This document shows, piece after piece, positions 8,322 through 17,016 of a DNA stretch of 64,000 nucleotides. The notes under the pieces are model-generated. The model was not told the DNA's origin, searched no databases, and saw only the letters and a list, made by a program, of their open reading frames with translations. Source of the stretch: VGBO01 sp964453335 (GTDB taxonomy: Bacteria > Actinomycetota > Acidimicrobiia > Acidimicrobiales > CAIXPF01); NCBI GenBank assembly GCA_964453335.1, contig CAYVOK010000002.1, forward strand, positions 124,001 to 188,000, read 5' to 3'. The position numbers and the translations under genes were made by a program. How positions within the stretch are numbered: position 1 is the first letter of the stretch; every line of letters starts with the position of its first letter.

Positions 8322-9464
8322 TCAGCCGCGCAGCGGGCCGAGCACGACGTCGGTGTGCTCGCCGAGCAGGGGTGCCCGGGAGAACGACCACCAGTCGGCG
8401 CTCACCCGGAACGGTGCCCCGGGTCCGACGACGCCGTCGGTGCCGTGCACCTCGTGCGACCGCCAGAACCCGGCCGCCTCGAGGTGCGGGTCGTTGCGCA
8501 GGTCGGCGACGGTGTTCACCGGTGTGATCGGGATGCCGCGGCGCTGCCCCTCGATGAACAGGTCGAGCTTGTTCATCGAGGTGGTGACCGCCTCGGTCAT
8601 CGCGTCGACGAACTCGGCGGCCTCCCAGCGCACGGCGATGTCGAAGAACGCCTCCTCGAGGAGGGAGTCCTCGCCGGTCACGTCTCGGATCCACTCCGCC
8701 ATCGCCCGCCAGTGCGCCGGCTGCAGCACGACGACCGACACGAACCCGTCCGCGCACGGGTACAGGCCGAACGGTCGGCTCACCGCACGCCGGTTGCCGG
8801 GACGCGACCGCGGGACGAGGTCGTCGAGGAACAGCGGTGCTCCGGTCTCGGGCCCGACGAAGAGCAACGCCTCCTGCAGCGACAGGTCGACCCGCTGACC
8901 GCGGCCGGTGCGGCGCCGCACCCGCAGCGCGAGCTGCGCGGACAGCGCCACGTCGAGCGCGAGCACGTGCTGGCCGAACTGGATCGGGGTCGCCGGCATC
9001 ACCGGCGGACGGTCCGGGAACCCGAACGTGTGGAGCAGCCCGGACGACGCCCAGCCGACGAGCTCGGAACCCTTCCAGTGGGCGCGGGGCCCGGTCCGAC
9101 CGAACGGGGTGACCGAGATCCACACGACCTCGGGTCCCATCGACGCAGCGACCTCGTCGAGCACACCGACGCCGGCGTCCTCGACGACGACGTCGCAGGT
9201 CGCCGCGAGCGCCCGCAGTTCGTCGAGGTCGGCGACGACGACGGACTTCTTGCCCTGGGCGAAGTACGCCCACCACAGCGAACCCTCGGGGGCGCTGCCA
9301 CCGGGGACGAACGGTGCCCACGACCGCATCGTGTGCCCGGTCGGCGGTTCGGCGACGATCACCTCTGCGCCGAGCGCGGCGAGCAGGCGGGTGCCGTTCG
9401 CGCCGCTGATCCCGGCGAGGTCGAGGATGCGCACACCCTCCATCGGACGCTTCGTCGTGCTCAT
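8322..9464 (-). CDS. CaiB/BaiF family III CoA-transferase homologue lacking the catalytic Asp
   Basis: Protein of 380 residues with the family III fold: VRILDLAGISGANGTRLLAALGAEV-type opening (residues 11-35), FAQGKKSVVVADL near 68-80, and TGRGQRVDLSLQEA in the middle. Family members form interlocked dimers and transfer CoA through an aspartyl thioester. Here the residue 21 positions before the TGRGQ threonine, where CaiB has its Asp, is Gln165 (FGQHVLAL). It may therefore be a non-catalytic or altered subunit. It starts with an ATGA overlap on the next gene upstream, which keeps the Asp, so the two may form a heterodimer (inference). Confidence 0.87.
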   Translation of the reverse strand: MSTTKRPMEGVRILDLAGISGANGTRLLAALGAEVIVAEPPTGHTMRSWAPFVPGGSAPEGSLWWAYFAQGKKSVVVADLDELRALAATCDVVVEDAGVGVLDEVAASMGPEVVWISVTPFGRTGPRAHWKGSELVGWASSGLLHTFGFPDRPPVMPATPIQFGQHVLALDVALSAQLALRVRRRTGRGQRVDLSLQEALLFVGPETGAPLFLDDLVPRSRPGNRRAVSRPFGLYPCADGFVSVVVLQPAHWRAMAEWIRDVTGEDSLLEEAFFDIAVRWEAAEFVDAMTEAVTTSMNKLDLFIEGQRRGIPITPVNTVADLRNDPHLEAAGFWRSHEVHGTDGVVGPGAPFRVSADWWSFSRAPLLGEHTDVVLGPLRG

Positions 9465-10801
9465 GCCCGTCCTCCCCGGTCGACCCGGGTGATCACGTCG
9501 ATGTAGCGGTGGTAGGGGCGTTGCAGCACACGTCCCGGTGCGGTCTCGGCGAACGCCGCACCGCTGTCGATCATGGCGTCGATCTCGGCGTCACCGAGAC
9601 CGGCAAGACGGGCGAGGACGTCACGGGTGTCCTGGCCCATCGACGGTCCGGCCCGGTCGACGTCGCCCGGGGTCTCGGTGAGTCGCAGCGGTTCCCGCCC
9701 GAACAGGTCGAGTTCGAACCGACCGCCGCCACGCACCGCGTACCACTCGCGCGCCCGGATCTGGTCGTCGCCGAGCAGACCGGCGTGATCGAGCACCGGA
9801 TGGGCGGCGACGCCCGCCTCCTGCAGCCAGGCCGCGAGCTCGGCGGCGTCGTGCCGTGCCGTCCACGTGCCGATCAGCCCGTCGAGCTCGTCGTGGGCGG
9901 CGACACGACCGGCGAGGGTGGTGAACCGGCCGTCGGCCGCCCACGCCTCCCCGCACACGGCGGCGAACGCCGTCCAGGCGGCGTCGTCGGTGATGCTGAG
10001 GGCGACCCAGCGGTCGTCGCCCGTGCACGGGTAGCAGCCCTGCGGCGCCTGCCGCGGGTCCCGGTTGCCGTCACGACCGACCACGTTCCCGGTGAGCTCG
10101 TAGTCGTAGATGAACGGGCCGAGCAGCGACACCGTCGTCTCGAACTGCGACAGGTCGACGAAGACGCCCTCGCCGGACGACTCTCGGTGCTCGAGCGCGG
10201 TCAGCACGGCGAGCATGCCGTGCTTGCCGGCGAGGTAGTCGGGCGGGGCGATCGACGCGACACCGGCGGGTTCCTGGTCGGCGTAACCGGTCAGCTCGTC
10301 CATGCCGACGAGGGGGGCCTGGTTCGGACCCCAGGCCAGGAACGGGTAGTAGGGCAGGGACTCGTCGGACCCGAACCCGGGGAGCGCCACGTAGACGATG
10401 TCGGGCTTGATCGCCCGCACCTCGTCGTAACCGAGGCCGAGGCCGCGCACCGCCGGCGTCGAGTAGTTCGTGATGAACACGTCGGCGGTGGCGATGATGC
10501 GGTGCAGCGCGGCGAGCGCCTCGGGGTGCTTCAGCTCGAGGCCGACCGACAGCTTCCCCGCGCTCATCTCGGGCACGTAGGGGCTCGTGTCGGTGAAGAC
10601 CTCGAGGAACTCGGGTACGCGCGCCCACGCCGAGCCGAACAGGCGGGCGACGTCGGGGTTCGAGCGGGCCTCGATCTTGAGGACCTCCGCACCGTGGAAC
10701 GCGAGCGTGCGCGCCACGCTCGGCGCGGCGATGGCGATGGAGAGCTCGACGACGCGGACGCCGTCGAGTGCCCGCACGCGATTGGCATCGGTGTGACCCA
10801 T
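9461..10801 (-). CDS. CaiB/BaiF family III CoA-transferase
   Basis: Family III CoA-transferase homologue, 446 residues, moving CoA between carboxylic acids. It shows the opening LDGVRVVELSIAIAAPSVAR, MSAGKLSVGLELKHPEA near 79-95, and the catalytic aspartate Asp188 in IAPPDYLAGKHG. That Asp lies 21 residues before the SGEG turn, as in CaiB. It is the first gene of a minus-strand unit with the Asp-less paralogue and the amidohydrolase. The ATG at 10801 is chosen; another ATG seven codons upstream is possible. No clear Shine-Dalgarno precedes either. Confidence 0.9.
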   Translation of the reverse strand: MGHTDANRVRALDGVRVVELSIAIAAPSVARTLAFHGAEVLKIEARSNPDVARLFGSAWARVPEFLEVFTDTSPYVPEMSAGKLSVGLELKHPEALAALHRIIATADVFITNYSTPAVRGLGLGYDEVRAIKPDIVYVALPGFGSDESLPYYPFLAWGPNQAPLVGMDELTGYADQEPAGVASIAPPDYLAGKHGMLAVLTALEHRESSGEGVFVDLSQFETTVSLLGPFIYDYELTGNVVGRDGNRDPRQAPQGCYPCTGDDRWVALSITDDAAWTAFAAVCGEAWAADGRFTTLAGRVAAHDELDGLIGTWTARHDAAELAAWLQEAGVAAHPVLDHAGLLGDDQIRAREWYAVRGGGRFELDLFGREPLRLTETPGDVDRAGPSMGQDTRDVLARLAGLGDAEIDAMIDSGAAFAETAPGRVLQRPYHRYIDVITRVDRGGRA

Positions 10802-10846
10802 GTCGCATTGGCTAGCAGACATGGGGTCGCGCAGGCACCCCGTCGG

Positions 10847-10852
10847 TACGCT
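10847..10852 (+). promoter_or_regulatory. -10-like element of the MFS transporter (leaderless)
   Basis: TACGCT, six-base spacer, then the GTG start; transcription is expected to begin at or next to the start codon. Confidence 0.45.
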
Positions 10853-10858
10853 GCCGCC

Positions 10859-12277
10859 GTGACCGACCCGGCATCCCCGAACGACGATCCGGTCGACGAC
10901 GCCGCCTACCGGCGCAGACTCCTGTTCGCCGTGATGCTGTCGGTGATGGGGTTCGGATCCCTCACGACGATCGTGACCGTCGCCCTCGGCACGCTCGCCA
11001 CCGAACTCGACTCCACCCGCACCACCCTCGGCTGGGCGGTGACCGGCGTGCTGCTCACCATGGCGGTCGCCACCCCGCTCGGCGGCAAGCTCGGCGACAT
11101 CCGTGGTCACCGCCGGATGTTCGTCGTCGGGTCGATCGCCTCGGTCGTCACGACCGCCGCCTGCGCGTTCGCGTGGGACGCCACGTCGCTCATCGTGCTC
11201 CGGGTGCTGTTCGGGCTCAGCGGGGCCCTCGTGCAGCCCGCCGGGATGTCGCTCCTGATGCGGGCCTACGGTCCGCAGCGGCGCGCCACCGCGATGGGCT
11301 GGTTCCAGTTCGCGTCGACGGGGGCACCGGCCATCGGTCTCGTCATCGGCGGGCCGCTCATCGACGTGCTCGGTTGGCGGACGTTGTTCCTCGTGTTCGC
11401 GGCGACGTCGCTCGCCGCGCTCGTCGTCGCCGTCGCCGTCGTGCAGGAGTCCCCCCTCGGCGAACGCCTCCCCCTCGACGTCCTCGGTTCGGTCTCCCTC
11501 GGTCTCGGCATCCTGTTCGTGCTCCTCGGGGTCGGCACCACCGCTCGCAACGGCATCACCGACCCGCTCGCGCCGATCGAGTTCGCCGCCGCCGCGATCG
11601 CCATCGGCACGTTCGTGGTCGCCGAACGCCGGGCGCCCTATCCGCTGCTGCGTCTCGAGTACTTCGGTCGGCGACGGTTCAGCGCGCCGATGCTCGCGAA
11701 CAGCCTCACCCAGTTCGCCTACATGGGCGGATTCGTCGTCACCCCGCTGCTCCTCGGCGACGTGTACGGGTACGCGGTGTCCGCCGTCGCGATGATCATG
11801 GCGCCGCGACCCGGGGCGTTCGCCGCCACCTCGCCGTTCGGTGGTGCGCTCGCCTCGCGCATCGGGGAGCGCATCCCGATGCTGGTGGCGGGGTGCTGCA
11901 TGATCGCCTCGATGTTCTCCTTCGCCGCCGGTTCGGCACCGGGGCGGGTGGTGTTCGTGATCGGCGGGCTGCTCCTGTCGGGGATCTCGGCAGGTATCGG
12001 GCAACCGGCGTACGCGGCGATGGTCGCCGACTCCGTCGACGAGACCGACGTCGGCGTCGCGAGCGGGATGAACCAGACGATGCTGTTCGTCGGGATCGTG
12101 AGCGGCATCCAGGTGATGCTCGTCGTGCTCGGCGACGACCCGTCGCAGCAACGGTTCGTCGGGACCTACCTCTTCGGCGCGTCGGTCGCAGCGCTCGGTC
12201 TCGTCGCCGCGTTCGTCGCCGGCGCCCGACGACCCGCGACGAACCACGCGGCGGCGGCCGGGAGCAGCCGGGCGTGA
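10859..12277 (+). CDS. MFS transporter, drug:H+ antiporter-like
   Basis: Integral membrane protein of 472 residues with about twelve or more hydrophobic helices. The major-facilitator signature GGKLGDIRGHRRMFVVGS lies between helices 2 and 3 (residues about 80-97). The order of segments and the loop GGPLIDVLGWRTLFLV resemble EmrB/QacA-type exporters driven by the proton gradient. The substrate is unknown; export of a toxic intermediate or an antibiotic is plausible. It ends with a GTGA overlap into an alpha/beta hydrolase, so the two are coupled. Confidence 0.88.
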   Translation: MTDPASPNDDPVDDAAYRRRLLFAVMLSVMGFGSLTTIVTVALGTLATELDSTRTTLGWAVTGVLLTMAVATPLGGKLGDIRGHRRMFVVGSIASVVTTAACAFAWDATSLIVLRVLFGLSGALVQPAGMSLLMRAYGPQRRATAMGWFQFASTGAPAIGLVIGGPLIDVLGWRTLFLVFAATSLAALVVAVAVVQESPLGERLPLDVLGSVSLGLGILFVLLGVGTTARNGITDPLAPIEFAAAAIAIGTFVVAERRAPYPLLRLEYFGRRRFSAPMLANSLTQFAYMGGFVVTPLLLGDVYGYAVSAVAMIMAPRPGAFAATSPFGGALASRIGERIPMLVAGCCMIASMFSFAAGSAPGRVVFVIGGLLLSGISAGIGQPAYAAMVADSVDETDVGVASGMNQTMLFVGIVSGIQVMLVVLGDDPSQQRFVGTYLFGASVAALGLVAAFVAGARRPATNHAAAAGSSRA

Positions 12278-13209
12278 ACGGTCCGGTCCGGGTCCACTAC
12301 GAACTGCCCGCGCTCCGTCTCGGTGCGCTCGACTACGGCGCACCGTTCCCGGGTGCACCCGACCTGCTGCTCCTCCACGGGATGGCCGACCTCGCGTGGT
12401 CGCTGCACCCGCTCGCCGAACGCCTCCGGGACCGTTGGCACGTCCGCTCCCTCGACCTGCGGGGCCACGGCGAGTCGGACCACCCGGGCGCATACGGCCT
12501 CCTGCACTTCGTCGCCGACCTCGTCGCGCTCGTCGAACTGCTCGACCTGACCGCCGACGGGCGGCGACCCGTCGTCGTCGGCCACAGTCTCGGCGGCCAG
12601 ATCGCGTCGCAGTTCGCAGGCCTGTACCCCGAACTGGTGCGGGCGCTCGTCGTCGCCGAGGGCATCGGCCCGCCGGTCCGCCTGCGCGAGGCCGACCCCG
12701 AGGAGCGGCGCACCACCGCCCGCGGGCGCGTCGACGTGCTGCGCGGCGCCGCCGCGCACCGCCCCCTCCCCGACGTCACCGCAGCGTCGGCACGCCTCCG
12801 TGCAACCCATGCCGGGCTCGACCCCGCCACCGCCGACCTCCTCGCCGAGCACGGCACGCGAGTCGACGAACACGGCGGTGTCGTCTGGAAGTTCGACCCG
12901 CGCACCCGCGACTGGCTGGCGTCGTTCGACCGGGAGGCGATCGAGGAACGCTGGGGGCTCGTCCGCTGCCCGGTCCTCGTCGTCACCGGCGCCGCCGCGT
13001 GGGAACGCTGGTGGAGCGCGCAGTCGCGGTCCGCGCAGAGCGAGGGCTGGGTCGACTTCGACGCCGCCGAGATCCGTCGTCGCGTCGGCCTGTTCTCGGA
13101 CGTGCGCCACGTCGACATCCCCGACGCCGGGCACATGCTCCCCTACGACGCGCCGGCCGCGTTCGCCGATGCCGTCGAGGCGTTCCTCGCCGACCACGGC
13201 GACGCGTAG
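12274..13209 (+). CDS. Alpha/beta hydrolase
   Basis: Soluble 311-residue serine hydrolase of the alpha/beta fold. Oxyanion-hole region LLLLHGMAD, strand LDLRGHGESD, nucleophile elbow VVGHSLGGQ (Ser near residue 109) and the late histidine in DIPDAGHMLPYD complete the triad together with an acid before it. It could be an esterase, a C-C bond hydrolase or a haloperoxidase-like enzyme. The GTG start overlaps the stop of the MFS gene, so transport and hydrolysis genes are co-translated. Confidence 0.85.
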   Translation: MNGPVRVHYELPALRLGALDYGAPFPGAPDLLLLHGMADLAWSLHPLAERLRDRWHVRSLDLRGHGESDHPGAYGLLHFVADLVALVELLDLTADGRRPVVVGHSLGGQIASQFAGLYPELVRALVVAEGIGPPVRLREADPEERRTTARGRVDVLRGAAAHRPLPDVTAASARLRATHAGLDPATADLLAEHGTRVDEHGGVVWKFDPRTRDWLASFDREAIEERWGLVRCPVLVVTGAAAWERWWSAQSRSAQSEGWVDFDAAEIRRRVGLFSDVRHVDIPDAGHMLPYDAPAAFADAVEAFLADHGDA

Positions 13210-13265
13210 GAACTCCGCGACCCCGTTACTGCGGCCGTACTGGCGCTGCCGGGGTGGCACACCGG

Positions 13266-13271
13266 TACCAT
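13266..13271 (+). promoter_or_regulatory. -10-like element of the Rieske oxygenase gene
   Basis: TACCAT about 45 bases before the ATG, leaving a leader of roughly 38 bases that carries the strong ribosome site AAGGGGAGGG. Confidence 0.4.
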
Positions 13272-13315
13272 CACCGGATGGGTCGACGACGACCCGTCGT
13301 GCGAAGGGGAGGGCC

Positions 13316-14470
13316 ATGCGGCAGGCGGAGCAGGATCGACTCAAGGCCGAGATCGACGAGTACCTCGCGACCTCGACGACGACGATGGCCGAGGCGGAGT
13401 ACCTCAACCCGGTCGGCGTCTACGGCGACCCGGACTTCGCCCGACGTGAGCGTGCGCTGTTCCGCACCGTGCCGGTCGTCGTCGCGCACGAGTCGAAGAT
13501 CCCGAACCCCGGTGACTTCGTCACCCACGACCAGTCCGGCGTACCGGTGCTCGTCGTGCGCCAGGAGGACGGCAGCGTCCGCGCCTTCATCAACCTCTGC
13601 CGCCACCGCGGTGCCAAGCTCGCCCTCGAGGACGAGGGCTGCGCCCGCCGGTTCACCTGCATCTACCACGCCTGGTCGTTCAAGCCCGACGGTTCACTCG
13701 CCGGCATCCCGAACGACGACGGGTTCCGCGGCGTCGACCGCTCGGCGTACGGCCTCACCGAACTCCCCTGCGAGGTCCGTCACGGGATGGTGTGGGTCGT
13801 CCTCACCCCCGGTGCCCCCATCGACGTCGCCGCGCACCTCGGTGCGGAACTCGACGACGAGCTCACCTCGTTCGGCCTCGCCGACTACCAGGTGGAGCGG
13901 GAGACCGAGATCGCCGAGCACGCGAACTGGAAGCTGCTCGTCGACGGGTTCCTCGAGACCTACCACCTGCGGTTCCTGCACTCCGACACCGTCGGACCGT
14001 TCATCCGGTCGAACTGCGGGCCGTTCAAGCAGTTCGGCCTCCACGGTCGGATGGCGATCGTGCGGAGTCGCTACGACAGCGAGAAGTCGGTCGGCGACCG
14101 GTTCCTGCGCGACGTCGGCGCCGTCTACCAGATCTTCCCGAACACGGTCCTCGTGTGGCAGTCGACCCACTTCGAGCGGTGGGCGATGTTCCCCGACGGC
14201 GACGACCCCGGTCGTTGCAAGGGGTACACGTCGATCCTCGCCCCGAAGGGCCAGGAGGCCGACACCCGCATGTGGGACACGAACTGGAAGATCCTGCTCG
14301 ACACGGTGCAGCAGGAGGATTGGCCGGTCGCCCGGGCGACGCAGGCCGGGCTGTTCGCCGGGGCGCAGGACACCTTCGTGTTCGGGCGCAACGAGCCGGG
14401 GCTGCAGCACTTCCACAAGACCGTGCAGCGCCTCGCCGACGAGGTGCCGGTCGGGATCAGCGGTCGCTGA
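13316..14470 (+). CDS. Aromatic-ring-hydroxylating (Rieske) oxygenase, alpha subunit
   Basis: Oxygenase component of 384 residues that would hydroxylate an aromatic, sterol or other cyclic substrate with electrons from a separate reductase. The Rieske [2Fe-2S] ligands are CRH (near residue 98) and CIYH (near 118). The mononuclear iron site is in GFLETYHLRFLH (near 217-228), where two His in an HX4H arrangement are visible; the third ligand is probably an Asp/Glu near QQEDWP. No beta subunit or reductase lies next to it, so partners must be encoded elsewhere. Confidence 0.9.
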   Translation: MRQAEQDRLKAEIDEYLATSTTTMAEAEYLNPVGVYGDPDFARRERALFRTVPVVVAHESKIPNPGDFVTHDQSGVPVLVVRQEDGSVRAFINLCRHRGAKLALEDEGCARRFTCIYHAWSFKPDGSLAGIPNDDGFRGVDRSAYGLTELPCEVRHGMVWVVLTPGAPIDVAAHLGAELDDELTSFGLADYQVERETEIAEHANWKLLVDGFLETYHLRFLHSDTVGPFIRSNCGPFKQFGLHGRMAIVRSRYDSEKSVGDRFLRDVGAVYQIFPNTVLVWQSTHFERWAMFPDGDDPGRCKGYTSILAPKGQEADTRMWDTNWKILLDTVQQEDWPVARATQAGLFAGAQDTFVFGRNEPGLQHFHKTVQRLADEVPVGISGR

Positions 14471-15140
14471 GCCGCTCGCACACCCGGTCGTAGGTCGCAT
14501 CCCCGAGGATCCGCCGGAGCGGGCCCTCGAGCGACCGGACGACCGGTTCGTCACCGTCGAAGGCCTCCCGGGCCTCGGTGCACCACCACGCCATGCCGCG
14601 ACCACCGTCGCCCCAGTCGTCGCGCCGCCACGCTCGCACGGTCGTGGTCGGCGTGCCGTCGGGGTCGACGCCGTCGCTGAGACGGAGCGGGAGCCGCCAG
14701 CACACGCCGGGCTTCCAGTCGATCGGGTCCTCGCCGGCGTCGAGGGCGGCGAGATGGAGCGCACAACCCGCACCGCCGGCGAAACCGGGCCGGTTGAGGA
14801 AGATGCACGCCCCGTCCACGACCCGGGTGGCCGAACGGGTCGCGTCGGCGAAGACACCGTCCGCCGCGGCGACCGCAGCGAACTCGAACCGGTCCGGGTC
14901 GAGGGTGTCGGCGAGCGCGGCGAGTGTCATCGCCTCCTCGGGGTCGTCGCCGAGACGGGCGCCGACCGAGCAGCACCCCTCGCCACGTTCCGGCGTGGGG
15001 ACGTCGTGGATGCCCTGACAGCCCCGACCCCAGATGCAGGTCCAGTGCGAGGTGAGGAACCCGGCGTCGATCCGCCACCGCACCTGCCCCTCGGCGTCGG
15101 GGACCTCGACGAAACGCTGCTCGACGACGGGATCGTGCAC
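14457..15140 (-). CDS. Cysteine-rich protein resembling YkgJ/DUF3109-type metal-binding proteins
   Basis: Protein of 227 residues with many conserved-looking cysteines: TCIWGRGCQGIH, GEGCCSVG, ACIFLNRP, GAGCALH, KPGVCWRLPL and WWCTEA. The order CC, then C before FLNR, then CXXH, then KPXXCW recalls the YkgJ/DUF3109 families thought to bind zinc or an iron-sulphur cluster. No function is established. It overlaps the Rieske oxygenase tail-to-tail by 14 bases. The GTG start has a TACGCT hexamer 6 bases upstream, suggesting leaderless expression, and it is divergent from an SDR gene. Confidence 0.7.
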   Translation of the reverse strand: MHDPVVEQRFVEVPDAEGQVRWRIDAGFLTSHWTCIWGRGCQGIHDVPTPERGEGCCSVGARLGDDPEEAMTLAALADTLDPDRFEFAAVAAADGVFADATRSATRVVDGACIFLNRPGFAGGAGCALHLAALDAGEDPIDWKPGVCWRLPLRLSDGVDPDGTPTTTVRAWRRDDWGDGGRGMAWWCTEAREAFDGDEPVVRSLEGPLRRILGDATYDRVCERLSDR

Positions 15141-15146
15141 GCCCGC

Positions 15147-15152
15147 AGCGTA
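15147..15152 (-). promoter_or_regulatory. -10-like element of the cysteine-rich protein (leaderless)
   Basis: Minus-strand TACGCT, six bases, then GTG. Confidence 0.4.
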
Positions 15153-15194
15153 GGAGCAGCGGCGTCCGATGCCCGGGTGCGGCATGATGCCCGG

Positions 15195-15971
15195 GTGCAT
15201 GCCGACATCTCCGCACTGTTCGATCTCACCGACCGCGTCGCTGTGGTCACCGGCGGCAGCCGGGGCCTCGGCCGGGCGATGGCCCTCGGCCTCGCGAAGG
15301 CGGGGGCCGACGTCGTCGTGGCGAGCCGCAACCTCGACTCGTGCGTCGCGACGTGCAGCGAGATCGAGGCCCTCGGACGCCGGGCCCTCCCCGTCGCCGT
15401 CCGGATGGGTGAGCCCGACGACGTCCGGGCGCTCGTCGCCGCCACGGAGGCACGCTTCGGTCGCCTCGACATCGTGGTGAACAACGCGGCGACGGTCCTC
15501 GACCGTTCGCTCGACACGCTCGCCCACGACACGTTCGTCGGCGCGTTCACGACGAACCTGTTCGGGCCGCTGCTGCTCGTGCGCGAGGCGAAGGACCTCC
15601 TCGCCCGCAGCGGTCACGGTGCGGTGCTGAACATCTGCTCGATCGCCATGGACATCGGCACGCCCGAGCGGTACTACTACCCGCCCGTCAAGGCTGCGCT
15701 TGCGCAGGCGACGCGGTCGATGGCGCTCGACCTCGGGCCGCTCGGCGTGCGCGTCAACGCGATCTCGCCGGGGACGTTCCGCACCGACATGGTCACGAAG
15801 GCGTTCGACGACGCCGAGCTCGCCCGCCGCAGTGCGGTGATCCCGCTCGGTCGGGTCGCAGACCCGGCCGAGCTCGTCGGCCCGGCGCTGCTGCTCGTCA
15901 GCGACGCCGGTTCCTACATCACCGGCGAGGTCCTCACCGTCGACGCGGGTGCGACCCGCGTCAGCGCCTGA
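15195..15971 (+). CDS. Short-chain dehydrogenase/reductase (SDR)
   Basis: Classical NAD(P)-dependent SDR of 258 residues. The cofactor motif TGGSRGLG lies near residues 20-27, NNAA near 96, and the catalytic serine in NICSIA. The Tyr and Lys come from the YYYPPVK stretch (YXXXK), and ITGEVLTVDAG is near the end. It would oxidise or reduce a hydroxyl/keto group. The GTG start is preceded at six bases by CATGAT, which may be an imperfect -10 for a leaderless message. It is convergent with the next SDR gene. Confidence 0.88.
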   Translation: MHADISALFDLTDRVAVVTGGSRGLGRAMALGLAKAGADVVVASRNLDSCVATCSEIEALGRRALPVAVRMGEPDDVRALVAATEARFGRLDIVVNNAATVLDRSLDTLAHDTFVGAFTTNLFGPLLLVREAKDLLARSGHGAVLNICSIAMDIGTPERYYYPPVKAALAQATRSMALDLGPLGVRVNAISPGTFRTDMVTKAFDDAELARRSAVIPLGRVADPAELVGPALLLVSDAGSYITGEVLTVDAGATRVSA

Positions 15972-16001
15972 TCGGACGCCGCCGCGGGTCGCCGCGCCTG
16001 C

Positions 16002-16904
16002 TCAGTCGATCGGGAGCAGCGGCTCGAGCGGGAACGCCCCGGCCACGAGCTCGCTGACGACCGGCCCGAGCTCCGCCGGTTCCCAGCGGTCCTTCTTGTC
16101 ACGCCACGGGCCGCGGCTCCAGTTGTTCACGATGCCGACCCGGCCGCCCATGACCTCGAACACCCGACCGGTCACGCCGGCGGACTCGTTGCTGCCGAGC
16201 CACACGACGAGCGGCGAGATGTTCTCCGGGGCGGTGTCGTCGAAGGTGCCCTCGACGTAGTCGGCGCCCATGCCCAGCGGCGCGGTCATCCGGGTGCGCG
16301 CACCCGGTGCGATCGCGTTGACGGTGACGCCGTAGCGGGCGAGTTCCTTCGCCGCGATCACCGAGAACGACGCGATGCCCGACTTCGCCGCGCCGTAGTT
16401 CGTCTGTCCGGGGTTGCCGAACAGGCCCGAACCGGACGACGTGTTGATGATGCGGGCGTCGTTCGTCTCCCCCGCCTTCGCCATGTCGCGCCAGTACTGG
16501 GCGGCGACCCGGCTCGGCAGGTAGGTGCCACGCAGGTGGACGTGGATCACCGCGTCCCACTCCTCGGGCGTCATGTTCGCGAGCACCCGGTCCCGCAGGA
16601 TGCCCGCATTGTTCACGAGCGTGTCGAGGCGACCGAAGTGGTCGATCGCCGCCTGCACCATGCGCCGGGCGCCGTCCGCGTCGGCGACGTCCTCGCCGTT
16701 CGCAATCGCCTCGCCACCCATGCCGCGGATCTCCTCGACGACCTCGCCGGCGGGCCCGGTCGACATCCCGCTGCCGTCGACCTCACCGCCGAGATCGTTC
16801 ACCACGACCTTTGCGCCCTCGGCCGCGAACGCCAGCGCGTGCGACCGGCCGATGCCCCGGCCGGCGCCCGTCACGAGCACGACACGTCCGTCACAGATCC
16901 CCAT
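16002..16904 (-). CDS. SDR family oxidoreductase, multifunctional-enzyme-like (3-hydroxyacyl-CoA dehydrogenase type)
   Basis: SDR of 300 residues with TGAGRGIGRSHALAF near the start, the long insert NDLGGEVDGSG typical of the hydroxyacyl-CoA/17-beta-hydroxysteroid dehydrogenase 4 branch, NNAGILRD, the catalytic serine in NTSSGSG and YGAAK. The C-terminal extension with VVWLGSNESAGVTGRVFEV is also usual for that branch. A role in beta-oxidation of steroid or branched acyl-CoA is plausible. It has a strong GGGAGGA ribosome site and a promoter that forms one palindrome with that of the divergent esterase. Confidence 0.87.
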   Translation of the reverse strand: MGICDGRVVLVTGAGRGIGRSHALAFAAEGAKVVVNDLGGEVDGSGMSTGPAGEVVEEIRGMGGEAIANGEDVADADGARRMVQAAIDHFGRLDTLVNNAGILRDRVLANMTPEEWDAVIHVHLRGTYLPSRVAAQYWRDMAKAGETNDARIINTSSGSGLFGNPGQTNYGAAKSGIASFSVIAAKELARYGVTVNAIAPGARTRMTAPLGMGADYVEGTFDDTAPENISPLVVWLGSNESAGVTGRVFEVMGGRVGIVNNWSRGPWRDKKDRWEPAELGPVVSELVAGAFPLEPLLPID

Positions 16905-16953
16905 GGTGTCCTCCCGAACACGGTGGCGGTCACCTGTCCGCCACGCCGGGCGC

Positions 16954-16963
16954 AGCCTAGGCT
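16954..16963. promoter_or_regulatory. Palindromic divergent -10 element AGCCTAGGCT
   Basis: The 10-base perfect palindrome reads TAGGCT on both strands: at 16958-16963 for the esterase and at 16959-16954 for the SDR gene. Leaders of roughly 45 bases follow on each side and both contain strong ribosome sites. The symmetry suggests one promoter fires in both directions. Confidence 0.45.
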
Positions 16964-17016
16964 CGGGCGGTCGGCGTGCCGAGGGGCGGCACACCAGGAG
17001 AAGGGGACGGGGCGCC

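Noticed and set aside
9461..12493. Very long open frame on the minus strand extending the CoA-transferase upstream through the MFS gene
   Set aside because: The extension is a low-complexity Arg/Asp/Glu/Gly-rich translation antisense to a clear membrane transporter. It is an effect of high GC content; the gene starts at 10801.
13210..13315. Possible terminator after the alpha/beta hydrolase
   Set aside because: No inverted repeat longer than four base pairs was found there; only a promoter-like TACCAT is visible.
12396..15971. 1191-codon plus-strand open frame ending in the SDR
   Set aside because: Only its last 258 codons match a protein family. The rest is out of frame with the hydrolase and the Rieske oxygenase and is Arg/Pro/Ser-rich noise.
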